Part shown: positions 1 to 11,883 of the stretch, piece after piece | Position numbering within the stretch: the stretch's first letter is position 1 | Layout: the number at the start of each line of letters is the position of its first letter | NCBI GenBank assembly: GCA_003988855.1 | Contig: QYAI01000080.1 | Coordinates: forward strand, 62,001-126,000 | DNA from: Arachnopeziza araneosa | Lineage: Eukaryota > Ascomycota > Leotiomycetes > Helotiales > Arachnopezizaceae | Direction: 5' to 3' | Length of the DNA stretch: 64,000 nt | Notes under the pieces: generated by a model | Told to the model about the DNA's origin: nothing | Databases searched by the model: none | What the model saw: the letters and a program-made list of their open reading frames with translations, nothing else | Translations under genes and position numbers: made by a program

Positions 1-2
1 GA

Positions 3-1112
3 GAGGAATACCAAGATAGGGCCGTGTTGAACAGTGCCATATCAAATGGCACCCAAATAGTCAGAGAGATACTCATTGCTACCAAATTTAGCAACCTGAC
101 TTTTAAGTAAGTAGACAAAAACGCTTGTGTGACAGCCTGGTTCTGACCTGGAAGTAGACTAGATTTGTTAGATGAGCTGTTCATCTTTCATGACCAGTTA
201 AACGATATCACGCTCGGCCTTCGTGACCTGACAAAGGTAACTGCTAGAACTACCGATGCTATGATTGCCGCGAACGATCTCATATTGAGGAAGCTTGAGA
301 GAGTCTCCGATAAAATCACCATACAGACCAATGACAATTTCCTAGAGGGCATATGGAGTACCTCACTTGTCCCTCTTTACTGGTCAACGAAGCCTCCAAA
401 AGTCGCTATCAGAGATCTGTTCCTGGAACAAATTGATTATAGTCATGAAGTGGTCCATGCTCAGGTCAAAGGATGTGAACCCCTCATCGCAGCTCTGAAA
501 AAGTTAGAAGATCTCTCCTGGAACATCTTTGCTCTAGAGGAAGGTAATTTGAGATTATATACGAGAGACCGGACGCTCTTGCAGACAACTTGGCCGTGGG
601 CTTTTGCTTTCAACACCAAAGGCTTGGAAATTCGAGACTTGAGCAGTCAGACCAAAGGCTTGGAGGAGGTACTGTTGAATCAAGCCAGTCTCTACAAACA
701 GATATCAGTCATGGCTGCGAGACTACGTCTCATTGGAGTCGAATTGGAAAACTTGAAAGAGGAGGTTTTTGAGCCTGTTCTAGGAGAGGAAGACAATGAG
801 AGTATAACAGGAACTGAGCAACTGGATATTGTCAAAGCGGGCACGAAAATATTGAAGGAGAAACAAAAAAGAGGACGGGAGAAGGAGAATGAAAGGGTTA
901 AGTCGGCGCAAAAAATGGTAAGTACTAGGACTTATAGCACTGCGCAAAGTTCTATTACTACTGTTTTTTATTAAAGATGTGAACTATAGTCCAGATTGTT
1001 CGATTAACGATAACCATACTGTCGTTTCCTTCTTCCGAATTTAGTCCAGGTGCAATTATTCGGCCGTTCGATAAGAACAGGCTTGACCATCATATGTGGA
1101 CTTATTTCATGA
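3..1112 (+). CDS. 3' part of an unrecognised fungal protein, coiled-coil rich
   Basis: The gene enters from the left edge. An open frame at 3-106 ends at a GTAAGT donor (107). Acceptor CTGGAAGTAG at 157 restores phase into 158-917. A second GTAAGT at 918 joins a short last exon at 1050-1112, which gives a hydrophobic C-terminus (TGLTIICGLIS). The visible part is about 310 residues, mostly predicted helix, with charged heptad-like stretches (KILKEKQKRGREKENERVK) before the hydrophobic tail. I do not recognise a domain. Its all-helical look recalls fungal N-terminal regions of NACHT/ankyrin proteins, but nothing proves that. The last intron is the least certain part; without it the frame ends at 974. 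Confidence 0.5.
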
Positions 1113-1542
1113 ACAATATAATTTGAGCTTCAACACACTGCAGATGAATTCTCACTTGGTCCGTCAACCCACACAAATAGCCAGTTCGCCGTCGTGATTA
1201 TTTCCGTTCTCTTAGATCGGCTGATACATAAGAGGCAGGAGGAAAGCAGTAGCGATGAGGTCATTCTTACAGGAGCTCCTCGGTGTTTAGAAAGGAGTGA
1301 AACTTATTACCTGGTGAAGAAAGATAGAGGCTATTCTCAAACCCATGTATGAAACAAATACAAGGCTGACAAAACGCACGGACATCTAGCCTCGTGCCTC
1401 CTTGAAACCAAACACCTCCTCGTTCGTCTCACCACCGTCGACAAAAATGGCAGCGGCTACACATTAAACAATCTGTTCTTTTACTCTTCTCAAATATTCT
1501 TCCTCTTCCATATTCACCAATCTTCACCTAATCAACATAAAC
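1113..1542. other. intergenic, upstream of the SDR gene
   Basis: No gene seen. The last ~60 bp before 1543 are pyrimidine-rich (CTTCCTCTTCC-type), as is common in filamentous fungal leaders. Confidence 0.4.
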
Positions 1543-2651
1543 ATGTCCCATCCTAACCCACCACAAGAGCTTGCCTGGGCAAAACCCCTCTCCATCGACC
1601 TCCTCCTCAAAGTCCTCAATGTCACCTTCTTCCACCCTTTCGTCGCATGGATGGTGCCTCTGTGTATGCGGGCGCAAGCCATGAAGTGGCAGCACCCAGC
1701 GATCCAGATCACAATTGGATATGCGTCTGTCCTCACTCTGTTATACTTCCTCAATGTTTTAAATAAGCAGATTGCGTACTCGAAGGCGCGGACAGTGGAT
1801 TTCTCCGAAGAGGTTATAGTGATTACAGGTGGTGCGAGTGGATTGGGACTCTTAATTGCGGAGGTATATGGTATGAGAGGAGCGACGGTTGCAGTGCTGG
1901 ATGTTAAGGATTTGGAGTCTGGTGAGGCGAGAGGGGTAACAACGTATAAATGCGACGTGGGCAATGCGGACGAGGTTGCAAAGGTTGCGGTAGAGATTGA
2001 GAGAGATGTGAGTACACTCTACTTCGATTACTAGTATATTCTGACCTTGGACAGCTCGGCACGCCTACAATCCTCATCAACAACGCAGCCATTGTAAATG
2101 GCAAACCTTTAGTAGACCTCTCTGTCAATGAAATCGAACGCAATTTCCGAGTCAACCTCCTCTCACATTTCTATACTCTCAAGAATTTCCTTCCTGGAAT
2201 GATTCTTGCAAAACAAGGCACTATCGTCACCATTTCCAGCGTCATTGGACAAATCGGAGCCGCCTCTCTCTCAGACTATGCAGCTTCAAAAGCTGCAATC
2301 ACTGCTATGCACAAGTCTTTAACCGCGGAGTTAAAATCAACTCCTGATGTCAAAACCATCTTGGTGACTCCGGGTCAACTCAGTACACCTCTCTTTAGCG
2401 GCGTCCAAACTCCCAACTCATTTTTTGGCCCGGTTCTGGAGCCAGTAGATGTAGCAAGAGAAGTGATAGCTGCGATTGATTCCGGAAGCAGTGCTGTCCT
2501 CGCCATGCCGTTATACGCGAGATGGATTGACTGGTTGGCTGTTCTACCTGTGGGAGTGCAGGCTATTGTGAGATGGGTGTGTGGTGTTGATACTGCGATG
2601 AAGAACTTCAAAGGGCGAGGCGAAATCAACGAGAAAGAATCTTTGATATGA
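1543..2651 (+). CDS. membrane-anchored short-chain dehydrogenase/reductase (classical SDR)
   Basis: Two exons, 1543-2007 and 2055-2651, with a 47-nt GTGAGT...ACAG intron in phase 0, giving 353 residues. The Rossmann motif TGGASGLG lies near residue 92, an NNAA motif follows the junction, and catalytic S...YAASK lies in exon 2. This is the full classical SDR set. About 80 residues precede the Rossmann fold and contain hydrophobic stretches (ITIGYASVLTLLYFLNVL), so the enzyme is probably anchored to ER or lipid-droplet membrane. That layout resembles the RDH10/17-beta-HSD11/DHRS group, which oxidise or reduce retinoid, steroid or acyl alcohols with NAD(P). The substrate here is unknown. The start is the first ATG of the frame and follows a pyrimidine-rich leader. 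Confidence 0.88.
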
Positions 2652-3084
2652 GTGAAATTGATGCTGGCATCAATTTCAGTAATGTAGAATTGTATGATAC
2701 CATTTCAGAAGTATAAAAAGTTTGATTGTTCACTTAAACCACTGATTCTACCTTTTTTGGATTTCAAAATTTATTTGTGAATTGTCTAATCAGAGAGAGA
2801 AGCTGTAACCCAAATTTGTTTCAGAACTTGTTGGACACAAGTATCCTCTAACTTGAGCTCTCTACGTCATTATACTATTTAGATTCAAGGATTTTGATAA
2901 GAAAGAACTGCACAGCCTCATCTGCTGCCCCGCCTCAAGTCCAGCCTCACTATCGTATATACAAGTACGGTGTCATCAGACAGGATCGAGCTGTGCACTC
3001 TCAGATTATTAAATTGCTGTCTTTAAACTTCGTGTTCATCCGCCCTGGTTCATAGAGCCGCTTCGCTCTCTCGATTTTGAAGTC
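2652..3084. other. intergenic, nothing seen
   Basis: AT-rich, no open frame of note. It is the 3' region of the SDR gene and the promoter of the next gene. Confidence 0.4.
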
Positions 3085-3819
3085 ATGACCTTACCAACCA
3101 GAGAAAGCCATTTCTGCAGCGACCCTCCCGTCTCAACCACCAGTAACCTCAAAGTCACCCTGATTTTCATTTTCATTTTCCTTAGTGTTCTCCCCCTTAT
3201 ATTTTTTCTCCAGGCTACCTCAAAGCATGCTACCGAGGAGAGAAATAAGAAGATCACCGGGTTACAGACTCGGATTGAGGATGTGCAGGAGCTGATTGAA
3301 AGGGTTGAGGAGAAATTCGACCGAGAGAGTGAGCATGGTGAAGAAAGAGAAATGGAAAGGTCGAAGAGGAAAATGCAGAGGGTGAAGGGGCGAGTGGAGG
3401 AGGCTGAAAGGTTGTTGGATGAACTTCATAAGAGGAGTAAAGAGGATGAGAAGAGAAGTGGTGTACCTCGGGTGCTATTGGAAGGCATTTCGAGGAAGCA
3501 GGGAGATACAATTGGGAAGGGATCAGAGATGGTTAATGAAGCTATGAGAATGGCTTGTGTTCACCGTAAGAATCCACTCCGCTCGTATACTTTCCTAAAT
3601 CTGACGGCTGGTTCTGAAAGTACTATCTGAGAACTAGCTGTTCATGAAGTAGCTTTCCATAGAAAAATACTGCAGGAACTGCTTGAATTGAGGAGTGAGA
3701 TGAGAGATACGAGGGAGGCGAATGAGAAATTGTTGAAGGAAATGCATCGACGTTGGTTGATGTTTATATCAGAGTTTGAAAGCTTACATGTTCGCTTGGA
3801 TCCATGCATAACATCTTAA
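3085..3819 (+). CDS. single-pass membrane coiled-coil protein, unknown function
   Basis: Exon 1 runs 3085-3565 (GTAAGA donor at 3566, phase 1). The second exon most likely begins at 3638 after CTAG and ends at TAA 3817-3819; acceptors at 3649 or 3652 also keep frame. Residues ~22-44 are a strong membrane helix (VTLIFIFIFLSVLPLIFFL). Almost everything after it is charged coiled coil (RIEDVQELIERVEEKF and RVEEAERLLDELHKR), and it continues in exon 2 (ILQELLELRSEMRDTREAN). The product is about 220 residues. No enzyme motif is present. A tether or scaffold in an internal membrane is possible, but this is inference. Confidence 0.6.
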
Positions 3820-4279
3820 AATGTAATATGGATATAAATTTGACGCTCATTTACTTAAAGTAGAGATAGAATGGACTGCATGAAAGCTTTAACCGCAGTC
3901 TAATCTTGTTGATGTAAGGCCTTTCGATCTAAGCAATAGAAATAACTGTTTGCTGATCAAGTAGTCGAGGAGTACCTCTTTGCCTTTCTCGAGGCTCAAA
4001 GGGGGAAATGAGTGACTGTTTGAAGATTATATGAGTGGTAGATTGATACGTGACTCGAAGATATAATAACGTTGTGGGAGCTGTTGCCAAAATATAGGTG
4101 GTCTGTGCGCTATCAGAATCGCGTCGACGAAGAAATTCAACGCGCAGGCCTAAAATTTTGAATAGCTCCACAGCAACGAGCAGAAAAGGAAAACCACCTA
4201 AAAGCAAGCTTCCATATTCTTTCATCATTGATTTGCGGCTCCCTATCTATCTTCCAGCATAACAGACCGCTTCTTCAAG
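3820..4279. other. intergenic, promoter side of CCT3
   Basis: No credible gene. A 99-codon reverse frame at 3929-4228 has no recognisable features and lies in the CCT3 promoter. Confidence 0.4.
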
Positions 4280-6185
4280 ATGCAGGCACCAGTCCTGGTA
4301 ATGAGTACGACTTCTCCATAAGCTCTGTTCAAACTCCAAGCTCCAAATGATTAGCTGACAACGACTATAGACACCCAGAGTGGTGAACGTCAAACAGGAA
4401 GAAAAGCCCAGCTCTCCAATATCACAGCAGCCAAGACGTGAGCTCCTCCTTTCTGCATCTGCCCCTCCAAACCCAAGCTCACACCGCGCAGCGTCGCAGA
4501 CATCATCCGATCATGTTTAGGACCTAAGGCCATGCTAAAGATGTTGTTGGATCCTATGGGAGGTATTGTGTTGACAAATGATGGACATGCCATTCTCAGA
4601 GAAATCGAGGTGTCGCATCCTGCGGCAAAGAGCATGATTGAGCTCAGCAGAACACAAGATGAGGAAGTTGGAGATGGGACAACGACTGTCATTATTTTGG
4701 GTATAGTTGATACGACTTTGTTTTGACTTCAACTAACGAAATACAGCTGGAGAAATCCTCGCCCAAGCTCTCCCACAGTTAGAACGAAATATCCATCCCG
4801 TAGTGATCATCTCGGCTTTCAAACATGCTTTAAAAGATGCCTTGGAGATCATCGATGAAATCTCCCTCCCTGTGGATATTGATGACGACAAGGCCATGTA
4901 TCAACTGATCTCCTCGTCGATCGGAACGAAATTTGTCTCCCGATGGTCAGAACTGATGTGCAATATGGCACTGAAAGCTGTACGAACAGTTACCTTTGAA
5001 ATTGGTGGTGGCAAGAAAGAGGTCGATATCAAACGTTATGCTCGTGTTGAGAAGGTCCCAGGAGGAGAAATCGAGGATTCCAGAGTTCTCGATGGTGTTA
5101 TGCTGAATAAGGATATCACACATCCCAAGATGAGAAGACGAATTGAGAACCCGAGAATTGTCTTGTTGGATTGCACATTGGAGTATAAAAAAGGAGAGTC
5201 ACAGACCAATATTGAGATCAGCAAAGAAGAGGATTGGAACAAGATTCTACAGATTGAGGAGGAACAAGTTAAGATGATGTGCGATCATGTCTTGGCTTTG
5301 AAGCCTGATTTGGTTATTACAGAGAAGGGAGTTTCTGGTAGGTCTTACTTCTATCTTGTACAAATTCATGCTGACAGATCTAGATCTCGCACAACATTAT
5401 CTCATGAAAGCAAACGTAACTGCTCTCCGCCGTGTTCGTAAAACAGATAACAACCGCGTCGCTCGTGCAGTTGGTGCCACAGTGGTCAACCGTGTTGAAG
5501 ACCTTCAAGAATCCGACGTAGGTACCATGTGTGGACTATTTGAGATTGAGAAAATCGGCGACGAATATTTTACCTTTCTCACTAAATGCAAATCGCCCAA
5601 AGCTTGTACCATCCTCCTCCGTGGTCCTTCAAAAGACATCTTGAATGAGATTGACCGAAATTTGGCTGATGCGATGGCCGTGGCGAGGAATGTCATGTTC
5701 CATCCAAGATTGAGTCCTGGTGGTGGAGCAACCGAGATGGCTGTTGCTGTGAGATTGGGCCAAAAAGCCAAGTCGATTGAGGGTGTTCAGCAATGGCCAT
5801 ATAGAGCTGTTGCTGAGGCCATGGAAGTTATTCCTCGTACCTTGATCCAAAATGCGGGCGCAAGTCCGGTGAGAGTACTTACAGCATTGAGAGCGAAGCA
5901 TGCAGAGGGTGGGAGTTCGTGGGGTATTGATGGTGATACTGGCAAGTTGGTAGATATGAAGACTTATGGTGTCTGGGAGCCGGAAGCAGTCAAGTTGCAG
6001 AGTATTAAGACTGCTGTTGAGGTCGGTTCATGTTCTGTTTCTTTGTGCAGTCCTATGCCTATTTATGATACATTAATACTGACATGCAATAGTCTGCTTG
6101 TTTACTGTTGCGAGTGGATGATATTTGCAGTGCGAAAGCTGCTAGACAAGCTGGTGGTGGAGGAGCTGGACCTGCTGAGGAATAG
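4280..6185 (+). CDS. CCT3: T-complex protein 1 subunit gamma (CCT3), cytosolic chaperonin
   Basis: Six exons: 4280-4304, 4371-4437, 4492-4700, 4747-5337, 5384-6021 and 6093-6185. Every junction keeps phase and the CDS is 1623 nt, 540 residues, the normal CCT3 size. The N-terminus reads MQAPVLVMNT then GRKAQLSNITAAKTVADIIR. Group II chaperonin signatures follow: CLGPKAMLKMLLDPMGGIVL, TNDGHAILREIEV, GDGTTTV (nucleotide binding) and SPGGGATEMAVAV (second equatorial domain). The end is VDDICSAKAARQAGGGGAGP. It is one of eight subunits of the TRiC/CCT ring that folds actin, tubulin and WD-repeat proteins with ATP in the cytosol. The 25-nt first exon is unusually short. All residues expected for ATPase function appear present. 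Confidence 0.97.
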
Positions 6186-7483
6186 AGATCTTTTCGAGAC
6201 GAAATGTATGAAAAGCGATGATGATGTTAGCCATAGCCATTATTGTATCGTAGCATAGACAAAAATTTGTTCGGACCATGGCTGAAAGGCAATGGTTCGG
6301 CTGTGTCGACTATCACTTTGACTCCAAACCAGACAGGTTGAAGTAACCTCAAGCACATGATATCCTTTTGAATCCTTTTGAATCCTTTTGAATCCTTATC
6401 GTGTTTTCCTAAACCTTCAGACTTATTCCATCACTCGGTCCCATGGAGCAAAAGCTGCCTTGGTGATAGAGTAACCCCTGCTGACGCATCACGGCGCTCA
6501 CTCATCCTCGCTGGCTCGCCTGACACATCACCTCATCGATCCTAGCAACATACAAACGTTTTCCATTCTTCAAAAGTCAAACGCCGACGACCAGGACAGA
6601 TGATGAGTGAGTCACTCGGCCAGCCTTATCAGTGTATTCTTTGTCAGATGTTGGGTTCAGTGCTCCGGAGTGCGGAGGGTTCCTAGTCCCCCACTCTCTA
6701 TCTTCAACGGCTCTCCAAACCGCACAACTACCGTCTCCATCTTCGCATCCTCGCGCCAAACAGGCGACGAGGCATCTCGGCCAACCTTCCCTCGTCACCA
6801 ATCCGGTAATTCCCTTCTCCTCTCCTCAGCTGTAATCAGAATCTCGAGAAGCGGTAAAGGCACCAAAGAGAAGAGGACGATGCACGGTCAGGGCTGTTCT
6901 CGGAAAACGCATGAGCAGCCGGATGAACAAGCATGGTTTATTCATCACTCTAGTCCTGTCTCTGCCGTCGTCTTACACCACGATGCCGAATCGCAGCGTC
7001 CAGTCACCCATTCACATAGCGCGGGCCATACGCAGCATCCATTCAAACGCCGCAACGGCCCCGGAAATACCGGCGACGATGTAGGTGTCGTGTTCGGAGG
7101 GATCTCATCACATCATTTTTTTCTCTGTGATTTGGGCGTTGAGGGTTTGGGTTGCAAACATGCAGGCACGGAAAAGCGTAGTTGGGTGGCATGGGTCGCT
7201 TGACCATGGTGACGACTGACTGACTGATCGATGCGAGGGGACGGTTTTATATATACATGGTGTTCCTGGCTTGATTTTACTCTCTCTCTGGTCTCTACTG
7301 TTGTTGCGCTGCTGTCACGGTGAGATCTACTGCATGTTGGAAGAAGTCCCTAAACTCAGATTCTTTCATCTGTTATCCACACAAGACACCCAGATATCTT
7401 TCCATCTATTTTTCATACATCCGTCTCCCTCCTCATCTCAGCCTCAAGCCTCAGGCGCATCACGTGCCAGCCACTCCACCACA
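6186..7483. other. long intergenic/leader region between CCT3 and a small gene
   Basis: It holds the CCT3 3' region with a short tandem repeat and a long stretch before 7484. Overlapping open frames at 6607-7203 begin at a GTG and show no conserved features. A (TATA-like) ATATATACATG lies near 7250. The region could carry a long 5' UTR with upstream ORFs for the gene at 7484. Confidence 0.4.
6361..6398. repeat. 10-bp tandem repeat in the CCT3 3' region
   Basis: AATCCTTTTG is repeated nearly four times, with the first and last copies imperfect, about 175 bp after the CCT3 stop. Confidence 0.85.
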
Positions 7484-7967
7484 ATGCCCATCTCGCTCTC
7501 CATCCCGCTCCCCATTCCGTCCCGCCGCTCTCCATCCTCCTCCTCCAGTAGGAGCAGCACGCCGTCTCCTCCGTTCAACTCCCCAGTCACGGAGTACACC
7601 GTCGCCATCCCGCTCTCCACATTCCCTACACCTTCAGAAACAGACGCCCAGGTCTGGTACAAGATGCTTTCTCTGCAGCGTCAATATAGATGTTATAACA
7701 GCGCTCGGATAGAGGCAGCTGTCGAGGCGTTGGATAGATGGGGTATGAGATGGGAGGACGTCAGCGTTCGTAAGTTTCTCTCGTTCTTTTTTCCTTCGCG
7801 GGAGTGAAAAAGCCGGATAATTTAAATCCACTCATTTATCCTCTATAAATCCCATTAATTATCTCGGCTAACCCGCACATCCAGCCTCGAGAACCTGTCT
7901 CGACCTCCTCAACGAAGGATTAAACGCCCAACTAGCCGCGGCCGGAGTCTGGTTCAGTCGATATTAA
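7484..7967 (+). CDS. small conserved-looking fungal protein, unknown function
   Basis: Two exons, 7484-7769 and 7885-7967 (GTAAGT donor, CATCCAG acceptor, phase 1), giving 122 residues. The start ATG sits in a good context (CACCACAATG). Residues 1-40 are Pro/Ser-rich and low in complexity (PSSSSSRSSTPSPP). From about residue 45 the protein is ordered and rich in aromatic residues: VWYKMLSLQRQYRCYNSARI, then EALDRWGMRWEDV, and after the junction TCLDLLNEGLNAQL. The clean phase match across the intron and the change in composition argue for a real gene. I do not recognise the family, and no TM or signal peptide is present. Confidence 0.65.
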
Positions 7968-9660
7968 TTTCGGAACACGGCAAACGATAGATTGTCTTAT
8001 AGGAGGAGTTCATTTGGTTTCATTTGATTTGATTTGATTTGATTTGGTTACAGATTCAGATTGGTATGAATAAAGCGAGGGTCATCCCACGATGGTTGGG
8101 ATGCCTGTACGCAGACACGCAAGTAAAGCAAAGCAAAGCATGGCGTTGGTGGTGTGACGTGGTGTCATTTTAGCGGGATTGGCGGGACGGGAACTCAGGA
8201 TGCGGGACGGAAAAATATTTAGAATTCTGGAAGGCAGATGGGATTTGGGTCATGGGAGAGGAGGAAATAGATACATGGGCTACTTTGGTGCGAAGACCAA
8301 CAGCAAATTGCATACCTTCTTCTGTTGAATGTCAATAGTGCACACGACCAGCTAGTTCCTAATCAATAACATCTTGATTATCTTCGTGCCTAGTCAATAC
8401 TCGAGAATCCTGACTCGGAAAGCCCGACACCTCCTTGATGACAGAACTCACACAGAGACACCGCAGCTGCCGGTTCAACCTCCTTTGGCTATCCTTCCAT
8501 GAATGATTCAAGCACCTTCCCAGGAAGCGCCGGTTACCGTGTCGTGTCAGAAACAATCAGGCACTGAATGTGCGGCTCTTTCGGATGCGCTGGGATGTGC
8601 CGGAAGCATCAGGGTAAGAGGGTTGGAGTGCGTGCTAAATAGGTATTGATAGCTCGGAGACGCGATCCCGTGCGGACACGAAGGTACAGTCCACGTCCAT
8701 ATAAATGTGAATCAAGGACGTGAGATTGGAAAGGGTCTTGACGAGGCAAAATTAAGCTTAAGAAATATGGATCCCCTTTTTTGGTGTTGTTTTCGTGAGG
8801 GTCCCACCAAGATGAGGCGACGTTGGTTCGGTCGAGGAAGCCTACAGTACCGAGTGCCGCTGATCTCAGGCTGAAAAAGCAAGCCTATCTAACGCTACGA
8901 TCAAATAGGATGATAACGGGTTTTATCGACGCAGCACATTTGGCATGCGATAAATTAACAATTATATAGGTAATTTAGAGCAGGACTTCAGCTTACCGAC
9001 CCGAAAAATGTCTACGAGTAGGCACGGGCACTTCCTGGCTGCCATCTGCTAAACGAATACCGACACGCCGGTAGTCGGAGACAAGTACCACGTCATACCT
9101 ATGCACAGGTTGAGTAGGCACTAGATCGCCAAATACAAAGGGATTTCTTTTCGAGTTCGCCTCAGTTGGAGCTCCTCCAACAGTTTCCCTCTTGTTTTGG
9201 AATTCTTTAATCATAAGTGCGTCGCAAATTTGATTACAGTAAGCTACTGCAAGTATTAAGCACACTTGAATTCCTTAGGGAATGCTTCTGGATGTGTGTA
9301 TCTCATTTTCCTGTGTCACAACCTTCTTGCAGTTTCCATATTTTCATTCTTTCATCTCTATTATGAACTCATTGTCTGTACAAATCTTGTCCATTCTTCT
9401 CTGCATCTACAAGGCAAAATATCAGTCAGGCAGAGAGATAAGGGAAAGACCCCGCCCAAGTGAGGCTGTGCATTTTCTCAGCCGCATCGTGATAATTTCC
9501 ACTTGATCCCATGCTCCCAGCCTTCTGAATAAAGATCGCAAACCATTATTTTCTTTCCTGGAACTTGCTTTGGGCTGATGCTCAGCGCAAATCATTAATT
9601 TCCAACACTTCCGCCTCTCGGTCGAGTGGAGACCCCCCGGTTTCTTGCGATTCACGTGCC
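7968..9660. other. 1.7-kb intergenic region
   Basis: No gene I can support. Short reverse frames at 8359-8556 and 8993-9265 lack recognisable domains. A GATTT microsatellite lies near 8021. A CACGTG E-box lies at about 9653, a few bases before the HET start codon. Confidence 0.4.
8021..8046. repeat. (GATTT)n microsatellite
   Basis: Four to five perfect GATTT/TTTGA units in the 3' region of the small gene ending at 7967. Confidence 0.8.
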
Positions 9661-11370
9661 ATGTATCTCCTCAACTGTCGTACTCTTCAGCTGGAACTAT
9701 TCGCCGACAGGATAATCCCAGCTTATGCTATACTCTCACATCGATGGGGAGATGAGGAGATATCATATCAGGATATGCAGCAATATGCGCTGTCTAAAAG
9801 TATGCAGTTTCTGCCATCGATGCCGTCGATGCCGTCAACGCCGTCTCTTATTGAAGATAAGGCTGGCTTTCCCAAAGTCAAGACTGCTTGCAAGATAGCT
9901 CTTGACAACGGTCACAATTACATATGGATCGACACATGTTGTATCGATAAGACGAGCAACATTGAGCTGTCTGAGGCCATTAACTCCATGTATAAGTGGT
10001 ATTCCAAAGCGACTGTTTGTTACACCTACATGTCCGACGTTCTCGACAATGAAATGGCTTCTACCTTTGAATCCAGCAAATGGTTCACCAGGGGATGGAC
10101 ACTTCAGGAACTCATTGCATCTACCGATATCCGGTTTTATTCTCAAGGATGGCTCTTGATTGGCGACAAGAATGGATTGAAGAATGAAATCTGCCGCATC
10201 ACAGGAGTAGATGTCAAAGTGCTGGAGGGCCTGAATCCACCACGTACGATGAGTGTGGCGAAACGAATGTCCTGGGCGTCGCAGCGGGAGACACAGAGAG
10301 AGGAAGATATTGCATACTGTCTGATGGGACTCTTTGATGTGAACATGCCGCTTTTGTACGGGGAAGGCGGGAAGGCATTTTTGAGGCTGCAAGAAGAGAT
10401 TCTCAAAACCTCTGACGACCATTCCATATTTGCTTGGAAGCACGAAACCGATTCCGATGGGCCGTGTGATCTGCTGGCCCCATCTCCAGCCTGCTTTGCA
10501 AACTCAGGAGATATCATTCCAATCCATGGAAACCCGGACACAGCTCCATACGCCATGACAAACCGGGGCTTGCGTATTGAGGTTCCTTTGATCAACATAA
10601 AAGAATTCGGATATTATATTGCTCCGTTGAACTGCATGGAAGGCGGCCATGGCCTTGGCCCTCAGCTCATTGCTCTCGAGAGAGTCCTTTCCAACACCGG
10701 AAAGTCCGATCAATTCATTCGTATCTGCAGACAGGTACCGCAAACTTTGATCGAATTCAATCGGCACGTTGAGAGGAAGACTATATACATTCTTCCGCGT
10801 GTGGAGCAACTCGGGTTACAAATCAAGCAACCTATGATTCCAGTTCACAGGTTTCAAATCCGGCTGGCACCTTCCTTTCCCTTTACCTTTGCCAAAAGAA
10901 TACCTCAATTGAATGAGAATGATAATGAGAGCACCAATATCTTTTCTCTCATGAATTCGATTGGAGTTCTCTGTGGAATTGAATTCCGCGGAAGCCTACG
11001 AGAACTCCCATGGCTTGTTTTGATCATTGTGGTTGACATTGGGTTCAAGGTTGATTTTCGGTTCTACCGCCGAGAAAACGAAACAGATCTAGAGTCCATC
11101 TATAATATGTGTAAGAAGCAGCTAGAGAACGATGTCCGGAGCAAGATCCATGGAAAGCACACCATCATTGCTCAATCAAGGTTTTTTTACAGTCCCGATT
11201 TGCAGCAGATGTTTCGGACAACCATCAGCCAGGACGACGTAAATGGAGAGCGGATATATGTCGTACTTCTTGGGAGCGCACCGAAAAGCGCTCGGAAAAG
11301 TGCGCGGAACACTAGTCTTACCCTACTCCAACGTATTCGCCAAGGCCCTTTGACCAGGAAAAAACGCTAG
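9661..11370 (+). CDS. HET-domain protein (heterokaryon incompatibility type)
   Basis: Intronless, 569 residues from ATG 9661 (MYLLNCRTLQLELF); the open frame extends upstream, but this ATG gives the canonical HET start. HET blocks in order: AYAILSHRWGDEEISYQDM (~21-39), IWIDTCCIDKTSNIELSEAI (~88-107), KWFTRGWTLQELIAS (~145) and then EDIAYCLMGLFDVNMPLLYG (~220). The long C-terminal part has no NACHT or repeat domain and ends in a basic tail (PLTRKKR). HET domains trigger cell death when unlike fungal individuals fuse. Most genomic copies are of unknown specificity. A short MPS-rich insertion (SMPSMPSMPSTPS), coded by near-identical 9-bp units, sits between the first two blocks. No frameshift is seen, so the gene looks intact. 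Confidence 0.92.
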   Translation: MYLLNCRTLQLELFADRIIPAYAILSHRWGDEEISYQDMQQYALSKSMQFLPSMPSMPSTPSLIEDKAGFPKVKTACKIALDNGHNYIWIDTCCIDKTSNIELSEAINSMYKWYSKATVCYTYMSDVLDNEMASTFESSKWFTRGWTLQELIASTDIRFYSQGWLLIGDKNGLKNEICRITGVDVKVLEGLNPPRTMSVAKRMSWASQRETQREEDIAYCLMGLFDVNMPLLYGEGGKAFLRLQEEILKTSDDHSIFAWKHETDSDGPCDLLAPSPACFANSGDIIPIHGNPDTAPYAMTNRGLRIEVPLINIKEFGYYIAPLNCMEGGHGLGPQLIALERVLSNTGKSDQFIRICRQVPQTLIEFNRHVERKTIYILPRVEQLGLQIKQPMIPVHRFQIRLAPSFPFTFAKRIPQLNENDNESTNIFSLMNSIGVLCGIEFRGSLRELPWLVLIIVVDIGFKVDFRFYRRENETDLESIYNMCKKQLENDVRSKIHGKHTIIAQSRFFYSPDLQQMFRTTISQDDVNGERIYVVLLGSAPKSARKSARNTSLTLLQRIRQGPLTRKKR

Positions 11371-11883
11371 CTGTTCTCTTTCACAGTGTTATATATCTCC
11401 ATCGATCGTATGGTCCTATTTCTAGCACTGCCTTGCGTCTTTGCTACAGAATCTCAATCTTGGTATGGGAGCGAGATGATGGCAGAAACCTTCTCCATCG
11501 AAGACAAGAACGGCTTTTGGATAGGTGTATAAGGACCAATTCCTTTGTTGTGCTTATATCTCTGCGGCCAACTATGGAAGTTTGATTTCGTCAACCGAGA
11601 TGTGGGAAGCAATATCTCTCCCTCTTTCACGGCCAGCTGAACTTCTGATATGAGTCAAGGATAAGCACTGGTTGAAACATTAACGCTTGAAGCCAGCCAA
11701 ATTGAAAGTCTGAAGACGATGATTGATTGGTCAAGTCTACCTCTTTCTCTGAATTCTGGTTGACTTATGTCCTGGATGACAACAAAGCCAGTCTCCACGA
11801 TTCGTTACATGAAGAAAAACGAGATCAAAGCACCCCAGGCAAAGCCCATAAGAGAAGTCGACACGCCATAACGACAAATTCCA
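11371..11883. other. intergenic, 3' regions of two converging genes
   Basis: No open frame of interest. The HET gene and the EthD gene point toward each other here. Confidence 0.4.

Noticed and set aside
6607..7203. 198-codon forward frame
   Set aside because: Starts at GTG, has no conserved features, and overlaps other frames in what looks like a long leader or promoter.
8993..9265. 90-codon reverse frame
   Set aside because: No recognisable domain, and it sits in an intergenic region without splice support.
9835..10598. Long reverse frames under the HET gene
   Set aside because: Shadows of the HET coding strand, which carries all family motifs.
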